DNA from: Dactylonectria macrodidyma
Taxonomy: Eukaryota > Ascomycota > Sordariomycetes > Hypocreales > Nectriaceae
Assembly: GCA_020744425.1 (NCBI GenBank)
Contig: JAGMUV010000022.1
Span: forward strand, 372,001 to 436,000
Reading direction: 5' to 3'
Length of the DNA: 64,000 nucleotides
The position numbers and the translations under genes are program-made. Of the stretch, positions 41,314 through 50,412 are shown piece by piece. The notes under the pieces are model-generated. The model had not been told where the DNA came from and did not search any database. It saw only the letters and a program-made list of their open reading frames with translations. Numbering within the stretch: position 1 is the stretch's first letter; each line of letters starts with the position of its first letter.

Positions 41314-42254
41314 GAAAGGAGACAATTTTGAATAAACATGTAGGGGCGCTTGTTACCACTTCTCAGTCGCTGCCAGCACATTTACTGCATATCTTAGGCT
41401 ACCTAGTTCCTCAAGCGCGATTTCGCCTACGACTTCATAGAGCCCCTTCCGCACTGTAATTCAGCAAACAGAAATTGGCTCTAGGTGTTCTGGGATGGGA
41501 TACAGATTGCGTTGAACGGTCGATGAGTAGGAGCGAACAGCATGTCACTTGCCGGTTCTGGAACATACTATCGCACGTGATACCTTCAACATGCGATCGG
41601 ATAAACCTCGCCGCCGTTCCCCTGTAGCTTAGAAGACGGCAGCCACCGTGGGCTCGGTAAGTCCTGATGGCATGTGGCATGTGGATATCCGCTTTTACGG
41701 GCTGACTCGTGCCCTCCCGGGCGGAAGAGAGAAGTCTCCCCGATGATACCTCATTGACTTGCCTTTTCAGGTGAGGGAGTGATTGGCACTACCACATTCA
41801 CCCAGGGCAGCGCCGGTGCGCTCCCCGTCGTGTGACATGTCATTTCATGGGGCGGCCGGGGAACAGAGACTTCGGTGGCTTGGCATTACTGAAGATAGGC
41901 GCCATGATGATCTCCCACCAACTAAGATTCAAACTCAAGAAAGGGGGAGGTTGACATCGGGTCATCACACACAAAATGGAGGGCAGCCCTTCTCCCTCAA
42001 GCTGAAACTCCCTCGTATTTGGCCGAATCCCTGTGTTGCTTCCGATTGGAACCTAGTCCTTCCTCAACGCGGCTCGCATCATGATATGGCCACAGTTGAA
42101 TCACCGCCTCCGTCCCAATCTGCAAACGACAACCTGGGCGCAGGTGGCCTAGCCATCTGCTCCCCGCTGTTCGCGCTCGGACTGACCTGATACTGTCACT
42201 ATGTGTATTTTGGATAGATGGGCGTGTATTTGATATGACAATATCTTTCTAGCT
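41314..42254. other. Intergenic, no supported gene
   Basis: Frames of 81 and 135 aa (41435-41680 minus, 41783-42190 plus) show no domain, signal peptide or conserved pattern. No terminal repeats are seen. Confidence 0.4.
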
Positions 42255-42460
42255 GGTTCCAGTATAAGGATGTACAGGGACTCAGAGCGGGGATCATATG
42301 CAACCAAGAAAAGACATACACCCAATCAGACACATCAGACAATCTGGGCCCGTGACAGGTTCCAGTATAAGGATGTACAGGAACTCAAAGCGGGGATCAT
42401 ATGCAACCAAGAACAGATATACACCCAATCAGACACTTCAGAGAATCTGGGCTCGTGACA
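42255..42460. repeat. Two tandem copies of a 103-bp unit
   Basis: Unit 1 starts GGTTCCAGTATAAGGATG at 42255 and unit 2 at 42358. They differ at only a handful of positions (for example GGGACTCAGAGCG versus GGAACTCAAAGCG). Each ends CTGGGC(C/T)CGTGACA. The array sits about 150 bp upstream of the rhodopsin-like gene, so it could affect its promoter. Overlapping frames in it are an artefact of the repeat. Confidence 0.9.
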
Positions 42461-42610
42461 AAAACTCAAATATTGATGCTCCGGTCCACACTAATTCCAT
42501 GTCGTGACCTGCTAAAAATGAAGGGTTCCACCTTACGCAAGGCGTACCTCGTCTTAATTCCTTGTTCCTTTGGATGATTTAACAGCTACATCGAGCCGTT
42601 CATACCCCAG

Positions 42611-43947
42611 ATGAGCGTCATCCCTGCTTTCGACTCTCGCGATGGCCTCGACGACGACCGGGGCAGCGAAATGAAGCGCACTACATCGATTTTAATCATT
42701 CTCGCTCCCGTGTTTGTCGCCCTGCGCCTTTGGGCACGCTCTCACACCGTCGCCGGTTATGGGAGCGATGACTGGATGATGGTTGTTGCGCTGGTATGTT
42801 AGGCCCGACTGGACGAGTCTTCCATCTCGGTCAAAGCTAACGGCCAGAACAACTTGCAGATATTTGTCTTTGCTTCAGGAGCCCTCAACTATTCTGGTAG
42901 GCTAATGCCCTCTAGGCTCTCCGCACGTATCGCTCCCTTGCTGAGCAGGACTGTCACAGCGATTGCCCACGGCCTCGGAAAGCATATTGATACGTTGTCA
43001 ATGCACGATGTAATCACATTCTTTAAGATCCTCCTTGCCTACGAGTGTGTATACATCACAGCGCTGATGGTGATCAAGTTGTCCATTCTTCAGATGTACA
43101 TACGCATCTTCGGTTTGGCATCACGTATGTTCAAGATCTTAGCAATCATTATAACCGGCATCGTCGTCGCGTGGTGGATCAGCATCTTCGCCGTCTGCAT
43201 CTTCCAGTGTAACCCAATCCGCAAGGCTTGGTTACCATGGGCCGAGGGGACATGTATTAACCTAAAGGGCTCTTTTATCGGCAATGCCATACCGAATATC
43301 CTGACGGACGTCGTTATGCTTTGCATGCCCATTCGGCAAGTCTGGAAGATGCGTGTCGCCCTGGCACAGAAGCTATCTGTGTGCTTTATCTTCCTGCTCG
43401 GTGGTTTGTAAGCTCTGAGCTGTTCTTATAGTTGGATCTTACAGGCACATGTCGCTGACGTGCCCTCCTAGCGTTCTGTTCGCCAGCATATTCCGCTTTA
43501 CGACTCTCATACAATTCGACGCCAGAGACACGACGTGTAAGTGGTTGTCTTCACTCTGAACAGGCGCGCTATACGCGCGATCCTCGTCCTCGTTAATTCT
43601 AACCACTAGCAGGGTCACTCGCCACGGCCTGCACATGGTGTGTGGTCGAGGTAGCTTGTGGAGTTATCAGCGGGTGCTTACCAACCTTGCGACCGCTCAT
43701 GATTAAGACCTTGCGTCACTTCCGTAGTTTGAGAAACACCGAGACAGCGAAGAGTAGCGACCGCAATCAACGTCCGGGGCCGCCCGAGGTCGCCACGATC
43801 GGAAGCGCTGAGGATATAGCGTTGCGTGAAGAGAGATGTCTGCAACGCCTCGAAAACATGGGTGCTACTGGCTCAAGAGATGAATTACCGCAGAGTGGGG
43901 AAACCAGAGTTATGGCACAAAATGATATGGATATTAGGATTGACTAG
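42611..43947 (+). CDS. Fungal rhodopsin-like integral membrane protein, 355 aa
   Basis: Five exons (42611-42793, 42860-42896, 42960-43407, 43472-43536, 43613-43947) join in frame to 356 codons including stop. Introns are 63-76 nt with GT-AG ends. The protein has membrane helices and the family signature: LRLWARSHTVAGYGSDDWMM, then a GLGKHID motif, YITALMVIKLSILQMYIRIF, and CIFQCNPIRKAWLPWAEGTC followed by NILTDVVMLCMP. This is the fungal rhodopsin/SAT4/Pth11-related group of seven-helix proteins without retinal, often of unknown role; Pth11 itself senses surface cues. The tail is hydrophilic and ends MAQNDMDIRID. It is one of few intact host genes here and shows no stops. The single-exon frames in this region are parts of this gene. 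Confidence 0.85.
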
Positions 43948-44073
43948 CCTGGGTCGAAGCATCTCTTGTCTGCTTTGGAGCTGTCAGTGAATTCTGGTCT
44001 TTTGTTATATATATATAGAAGTAGTGTCACGGCCTGGGTCAACCAACCTGCGACCTACAGGGTGGACCTACCC
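43948..44073. other. Spacer before hAT-2, with target duplication
   Basis: This is the 3' flank of the rhodopsin-like gene. Its last 8 bp (GACCTACC, 44066-44073) are the left copy of the hAT-2 target duplication. Confidence 0.6.
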
Positions 44074-47000
44074 AAGGGTCGAACCTACTACACTGCAAAT
44101 CCACGTGGACCACATATAAGTGGTCCATCTCTATTACATCCACTTGTCGGCGCTCAGATTACATAATAATCCACTACACTTGGACCTGAAAGTGGATGTA
44201 GTGGAGTGGATTTAGGTGGATTTAGGTACCGTGGGATATTCCCTGACCCTGTACGGTTCATAGTACTTATTTTGGTATATAAACGCCTATTAAATCGAGG
44301 TAGCTGGACCCAAGTTAGCCGAGATCCATCACCCCTACAGCTAATCTTATAGCATTATACGAGACACTACCCCTATTGAGCGCGTTTTCTAAGATTTCCT
44401 GCTGTTGTTTTTGCCAGAAATTTTTTTTTGACGATGTCAGCCACCCAGCCAGGCCAACAGCAGCACCTCGAAGACCGTCTTTTTCACCATTTCAGAGGCT
44501 GGACTTGGTCAGAACGCGCTCGTGATACTAGCTCTTGGCTGTGTGACTTTGGCTACGATATTCAACGTCATGGCTTACGCAAATGGGCTTGTAAGGACTG
44601 TATCCTCGGAAATCGTCCCATTATCGCGAGTTTTACCTCTTCAGGTCTCCAGAACGCGGCAAATCATCTATGGCGTGAACACAAAACAACAGCACCAGAG
44701 GGAGAGAAAAAGAGCACAGCACAGCTGAAATCCGAAGGCGCACTGAAATCGAACCAGCCGACTATTGCCTCTGTTTTGAAACTGGACGTCAACAAGGCTA
44801 CGGAACAGAATATCGCGAATAGCTTCATCTCACGCTTTGATAAGCAACACTTTCAGCGTATGCTAGTCGAGTTAATCGTCAGCAACAACCAGTCCTTTTC
44901 CTTCGCCGAGAACCCCATCCTCCGAGAAATCTTCGACTATTTGAACCCCTCCGTTTCGATCCAACACGCCAACTTGAGTGCCACGGCTGTCCGATATAAG
45001 ATCATTCAAGAGTACAACCGCCACAAGCAGAAAGTTATCGAGGTGTTGAGGAACTCCCCTGGAGCGCTTCATATCTCATTTGATGGCTGGACGTCTCGAA
45101 ATAAGCTTGCCCTGTACGGCATTGCTTGTTTTTTCAGAGACGAGAAGAATCGGCCATGCAAAATCATGATTGGGGTTCCAGAGGCTCATCGTCACTTCGG
45201 CTCAACGATCGGTGGGGAGGTTCTCGACGTCCTACACACTCTTGGCGTGAGTCCAGAGAAGATTGGCTATTTCACGCTCGACAATGCTGAAAACAACGAT
45301 AGTGCAATGGAGGTCATTGGTGCTGAACTTGGGTTCGATGGCCGACTACGCCGAGGACGCTGTTTTGGCCACACAATTAACTTGTCAGCCAAGGCGCTCT
45401 TATTTGGAAAAAACGCCGACGCGTTCGAGCAGCAATTATCAGGTGCCGAAGCGTTATCTGATACTGAATACGCTCGATGGCGCAAAAGAGGACCAGTTGG
45501 CAAGTTACACAATATTGTAGTTGATGTGCGTATTAGCCATCGGCTGATTTACTTATTCAAGGAGGTCCAGAGGGTAAGCGGTTTTACTAAGCTAAATCCA
45601 ATTCGTCTCATACTAATTCGATCTATCTAACAGGACGAAATTAATCGCGCCACCACCCTTAAACTCCGATCGAAGAAACCACTCAAGCTAATTATCGATA
45701 ACGACACGCGTTGGCTATCTCAACTCTACATGATCCGCAGGGCTCTACGGTTGAAAACCTCTATCGAACTCTTACTGATCAAGTATAAAGCGCAATGGGA
45801 GGACGAAAATCGGTCTAAAAAGACTGGCCAAGTGACACAAGCCAAGTTGGCGAAAAAACCACGCATCCTCCGAGACGAGAATCAGCTAACGGACAAAGAC
45901 TGGGAGGTTCTTTACCATTTGGAGGCTATTCTGACCGTTTTTGAGACTGTGGTAAAGACGCTTGAGGGTGATGGACACGTCCGCAGGCGTAAGCAAGGCT
46001 GGACTGGCTCCTACGGCAATATCTGGGACGTGGTGCTTGGCTATGAGTTGCTTCTTAACACACTGGAAGAATACAAGCGGCTTGCTGCTGATTTTCCTGA
46101 TCCAGAGCACTTCCGCATCGGAATCAACCTTGCTTGGGGTAAGCTGGATGAATATTATCAGCGGCTGGACGAGACGCCCATCTACTATACAGCTATGGCG
46201 CTCCATCCAGCTTATCGTTGGGACTGGTTTGATGAAACGTGGGCACATAAGCCTAGTTGGGTTGAAAAGGCAAAAGAGATGGTTGCCGACGTCTGGCTGT
46301 CCGATTACGCTCATCTCGAGATTAGAACCAGCAGCAGCAGAGGCGACGACGAGCCACCAGCAAAAAGACCTCGGTTTTTCAACCCCTTCGAGAAGAACAG
46401 TCGTCTGCCAAGCTCAATACCACCCTACGCAGCAGCTATTGTTGGTGACGAGTACCAAGCGTGGCAGACGGATCGTGACGTCAGCGACGGCAACGTTCGT
46501 GATCCAATTGGTTACTGGATCACTAAGCAAGGCAGATATCCTCGGTTATCCAGGATGGCATTGGACTTCCTGACGATCCAGCCGATGTCAGCCGAGTGTG
46601 AGAGGTTATTTTCAGCTGCTGGCAAGATGGTCTCGGGGTTGCGTACGAACCTAGATGCTGAGATTATCGCCATTTGTCAGGTTTTACGCTCTTGGTACCG
46701 TGCTGGCCTTATCAAGGACCTGGATCCATTGCTTAAGTCGCACCTTGAAAGCAAGTTGGATGGCGGTTGTGGGACTCTAAGCGACGACGAGCTGGCGCTT
46801 GCTGAGTCAAAATGGCTATTGGAGGGCGAGGACAGCGCCAGCGAGGTTGACGATTCAACACAGCAGCAACAGGCTGAAGAGTTAGTGTCAACCTCTGAAA
46901 GTGAGGCTGAATAGGCACCGACGAGGTTGTGAATAGCCTCAAAGATCCACTATAAATCCACTTATAAATCCACGTGTGTACATCCATTCCACTCTGGTCG

Positions 47001-47094
47001 AATATGTGCTACATCCACTATGTAGTTGCCTAAAAATCGCACATCCACTCTACTTGGTCCCAAAGTGGAGTGGATGTAGTGGGTTCGACCCTTG
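44074..47094 (+). mobile_element. hAT transposon 2, complete, with 8-bp target duplication
   Basis: The 3021-bp element starts CAAGGGTCGAACC and ends with the inverse GGTTCGACCCTTG. It is flanked on both sides by GACCTACC (44066-44073 and 47095-47102), the 8-bp duplication expected for hAT. Subterminal ATCCACT/GTGGAT motifs are dense at both ends. The transposase gene inside is open, so this is a candidate autonomous, recent copy. Confidence 0.95.
44434..46914 (+). CDS. hAT transposase 2, 806 aa, intact
   Basis: The exons 44434-45573 and 45634-46914 join in phase 0 across a 60-nt intron (donor GTAAGC, acceptor TAACAG), giving 806 aa. The N-terminal BED-like zinc region has CKDCILGNRP followed by AANHLWREHK. 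The core has FDGWTSRNKLALYG and FTLDNAENND. IDNDTRWLSQLYM precedes the dimerisation block, MSAECERLFSAAGKMVSGLR. An acidic, Gln-rich tail ends STSESEAE. The ATG at 44434 is used because upstream codons lie in a T-rich leader. It is related to hAT-1 (same block order) but clearly divergent, with different terminal repeats. There are no stops or frameshifts. Confidence 0.92.
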
Positions 47095-47140
47095 GACCTA
47101 CCTTAGACCCCTAGTTTAGGCCCGTCACAAGTAGTCCACC

Positions 47141-47187
47141 GCCCTCCGGACGAAAAATATACAAACAAACAAACAAAAAACAATCAA
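47141..47187 (+). mobile_element. 47-bp 5'-truncated LINE insertion with 14-bp target duplication
   Basis: The insert consists only of a LINE-like 3' tail (CCGGACGAAAAATATACAAAC plus AAAC repeats). It is flanked by exact 14-bp copies of ACAAGTAGTCCACC at 47127-47140 and 47188-47201. The same tail, without this flank, occurs at 48328-48360. Target-primed reverse transcription with extreme 5' truncation explains it. Confidence 0.8.
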
Positions 47188-47201
47188 ACAAGTAGTCCAC
47201 C

Positions 47202-48325
47202 CAACTCTCCTGTAAAAAATTTTCCTTGGCACCCGCTGTTAGCGTTTTGCTAGCGGAAAAGTTTTTGCAGGCCAAAAATGGCGGCAAATGCGGCTGTGGG
47301 GCTAACGGGACTCTAACAGCTGCCACAAGCAAGGGATTCAGAGAGTTGACCTTTCTTTGCGATGCTTGCCCCTACGATATTGATGAGCCTCGCGAGCTCT
47401 TGACATCGCCTTCGGGCCTTTTTCTTGTGTGTGTGGTGCTTCCGGCTCCTTTGAGCCTTGACTTCCTGGCTTCGCGAGCCCCCGACATTCTGGGCTTCCC
47501 GCCCTCGACTTCCCGCCCGACCGACCTCTGCAGCTTCGGCTGCCCAGACAACACAAGCAGCCATCCGCTGCTCGACCTCTTGGGACCTCTTGGGACCTCT
47601 CTATACGAGGCCTCAATGCCTCCCTGCCTTTTGTAGCTTCAAGCTACATGACCGACCTCTGCAGTTGAGTACTGCCCAGAGAACTCCTTTCTTCTGCAGC
47701 TTCGGCTGCCGCCTGGAACACAACCGGGCCCCGACGATTTGTCTCACTGCCTGAGACCACCAGACACAAACCGCTGGGTCAAAATGGTACAGAGCCTGCC
47801 TGGAGACCGTGGAGTGGGCCGGTTATCTCCTCCACAAAGCAGCGTGCTGGCCGCCTTGGGTTTTTCTCCTGTGAGGGTTTTCCCCAAGGATGCACAGCTT
47901 TGGTCGCAGCTACTGGCGACCTTAGAGGACATGGACTTCCTGCTCTAGGGTGTGGAAAGCTATTTGATCTATCCGTGCAAGAGAATTCTCGGCTGGGGAG
48001 GGATCTGTTCCCGCTGACGGGATGCCCTCTTGAAAGAACGCGCCTTTGAGCCGATGATATGCTGGATGGACTAGATGGAGTGGCAGTTACATGGGAACTT
48101 GGCCTAGATCACCTGCATTGACGTCCTAGATGATGTGCCTGAAACTACCGTAGGGATGGGCTACGAGTAGAGAAGTGCCCTTGGGGGATGAGCAATGCAT
48201 AGTGCTCCCCGTTGCTGCAAGTGGCCTTTGTGGGTATCAGGGGCAAGGTCGTATACGACAGCAATTGTAGATAGTTCAGCTCAGCACGTCCTGTGCCCCA
48301 ATAGGGGACTTCACGGGCCTTCATG
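47202..48325. other. Unrecognised repetitive DNA
   Basis: Frames of up to 136 aa exist (47226-47636), but they are Pro/Leu/Ser-rich and overlap on both strands. Short direct repeats are present: GACCGACCTCTGCAG near 47518 and 47651, CTGCAGCTTCGGCTGCC near 47528 and 47695, and TTGGGACCTC twice near 47580. The segment ends in a LINE tail, so it may be the body of an unknown or decayed LINE. Confidence 0.4.
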
Positions 48326-48362
48326 GCCCCCGGACGAAAAATATACAAACAAACAAACCAGC
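48326..48362 (+). repeat. LINE 3' tail (CCGGACGAAAAATATAC + AAAC repeats)
   Basis: This is the same tail as the 47-bp insertion upstream. It probably marks the 3' end of a longer LINE copy lying to its left. Confidence 0.65.
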
Positions 48363-48767
48363 TCTGACCTCCGCATAATGGTAGTGCCAGTACCTCCTAA
48401 CTTTGCAAGTTGGAAATTACAGCCAAGATAACTCGCACTTTAACATCTCCCCCAAATCGTATATTCTTTATGGAAATCGACTAGATGCCCCATTCTACGC
48501 TATAAAATGCGATTGTCTTCGCATTTTTATGAAAAATCTAATTGTGGGTTGTTGGGATGATGAGTGAAGTTGCAAGGTGCCTATAGCGCCATAGATCTCT
48601 CGGGGAGGATAGACGTACTCACTAACTCAACTTAGCAACAAGACAGATTCTTGGCGAACGATGCAGCGTACTGGGATCGCCACGTAAGATCGCGCCAGTA
48701 GCTTCTTAACGCGTCGATCAATTACGCTAAAATTTAGGGCCCCTGACGTGTTTCTGCAATCAGGAGT
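48363..48767. other. Intergenic, one hairpin
   Basis: No gene is seen. AAAATGCGA and TCGCATTTT near 48506-48530 can form a 9-bp stem with a 5-base loop. Confidence 0.4.
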
Positions 48768-48970
48768 CCTGTTCGACCGAATCGATCGAAAATCGATCGA
48801 ATGCTTAGCGCCGTTCGATTCGATATCGAATGAAATGTGGCATGTTCGATTCGCATGTCGAATGGAGTGCACCCATTTGATTCGATGCGAACCGAACGCC
48901 AAGAAATTCGATTCGACATTCGTAAGACTTGGCATCGAATGAATCTATCGATTCGATTCCCGTTCGTAAG
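48768..48970. repeat. TCGA-rich palindromic array
   Basis: About ten variants of TTCGATTCGAT and its inverse ATCGAATCGAA follow each other in both directions, often as near-palindromes such as TTCGATTCGATATCGAATG. Short frames reading through it on both strands are low-complexity artefacts. Confidence 0.75.
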
Positions 48971-49600
48971 ATGCCCAACCCTGTATTCTTGTATCTACTG
49001 GGCTGACCATCTCGATGACTCGGATCCCGCAGAAAGGATGAAAGACCTACAGGACGGCAACGTCGTTCATGCCCTCCTCAAAAAGAAGTTTCTATATTGG
49101 CTAGAAGCTCTCAGTCTGTTGCGAAGTATGCCGGAGGGAGTCATGGCGTTGCACAAGCTCGAGTCTTTAGTAGTAAGTTGCTATAACTATGCCTACACTG
49201 GAGATGGCCTAAGAAGTTCACAGAGAAACTCGGAAGAGCGACGGCTGGCAGAACGCTGCGAGATGCGCGCCGCTTTATTCTTTCCTACAAATCGGCGATA
49301 GAGATTGCTCCATTGCAGGTCTATGCGTCAGCACTGGTGTTCAGTCCCGAACACAGCCTCATTAGAGAGCTCTTCCAGAAGGAAGAGCCGGGTTGGATGA
49401 TATCGAAACCAAGGATGGAAGCGAATTGGAACACTTGTCTGCAGAGACTCGAGGGCCATAGCGACTGGGTGACGTCAGTCGTGTTCTCGGCGGATGGCCA
49501 GTGGATCGCATCGGGGTCGGGCGATGGTACGGTCAAGATCTGGGATGCGGCGACGGGTGAATGCATACAGGGTCCATCAATCAAGCCATACCTTTTTCTG
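48971..49600 (+). pseudogene. NACHT-WD40 NLR fragment (helical region plus one WD40 repeat)
   Basis: The frame reads YWADHLDDSD, DLQDGNVVHALLKKKFLYWL and EALSLLRSMPEGVMALHKLE, which is the helical region after the NACHT domain in fungal NWD proteins. A probable intron (about 49171-49250, GTAAGT to GGCAG) or frameshift leads to LRDARRFILSYKSAIEIAPL, VYASALVFSPEHSLIRELFQ and then one WD40 repeat, CLQRLEGHSDWVTSVVFSAD to TVKIWDAATGECI. After GECI the similarity ends, and unrelated sequence runs to a stop at 49633. The NACHT ATPase itself is missing upstream, where the TCGA array lies. It is an internal relic of a non-self recognition receptor. Confidence 0.8.
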
Positions 49601-50019
49601 CCGGCAGAATTTTTCGAACGTTTGTGTGAGTGATTGCAAGTATGTACTAGGGGGGTCTCGTGACGTCGCGTCAAGCTCAACCCCCCCGTTCGCCCCTCAC
49701 AGGGGGGCAAGCAAAAAGTCGTTGACTCGACAAATTTAGGTACATTGACAGGGGTCCTTTTCAGCTACTGAGGCCTCCCCGCACGCAAATCCCGCAAAGA
49801 TGTTGCTGTCCCACGTTATCAGTGATGAGAATCCATCATCGTCCCGACTCATGGATCGGAGAAGCCATCTCGCTGATACTGTCATATCGCACAACAAGGC
49901 CAACGTGCCCTCTTCTCAGTGAAGATGGCGCGTCGCTGGTTTGAGAGAGTTGAATCCAAGGTCAGAAAGCTACGGCTGGCCGCTCCCCAGGAACCTGCCT
50001 TGGCTCCTTCACAAATACC
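49601..50019. other. Spacer with a G/C-run inverted repeat
   Basis: AGGGGGGTC near 49648 and CCCCCCC near 49680, followed by CAGGGGGGC near 49700, can pair. No gene is recognised. Confidence 0.4.
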
Positions 50020-50340
50020 TTAGTCAAAGAGATGCTTTTACTCTAGTAAAAAAGAGGTCCTTACTTTTAGTTAAACGAGATCCCTGCTCTAGTCAAATCA
50101 CTTTGTCCTTAGTGAAAAAAGAGGTCTGTGCTTTTAATCAAAAAGAGATCCTTGCTTTTATTCAAAAGCGGTCCCTGCTCTTAGTCAAAACGTTGCCCTT
50201 AGTCAAAACAGATCCTCAGTCAAAAAGAGGTCCCTATTTTAGTTACGAGATCCCTGCTCTAGTCAAATCACCTTGTCCTTAGTCGAAAAAGAGGTCTGTG
50301 CTTTTAGTCAAAAGAGGTCCTTGCTCAAACGAGACCCCTG
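50020..50340. repeat. Minisatellite of TAGTCAAA(A)GAGGTCC-type units
   Basis: Degenerate units of about 25-35 bp, with cores TTAGTCAAA, AAAGAGGTCC and CTTTTAGT, repeat about ten times. The core is shared with the array at 7195-7480. The 113-aa frame through it (Lys/Leu/Val/Pro-rich) is a product of the repeat. Confidence 0.8.
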
Positions 50341-50412
50341 CGCTTGGGATTTGGCAACGGAAATCGCGCTGAGCTTGATTACATATGGATAAGATCGACC
50401 CATTCCTGCTAC

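Noticed and set aside
41783..42190. 135-aa plus-strand frame
   Set aside because: It is low in recognisable structure, with no family and no promoter signal.
49941..50282. 113-aa Lys/Leu-rich frame
   Set aside because: It is produced by the TAGTCAAA minisatellite.
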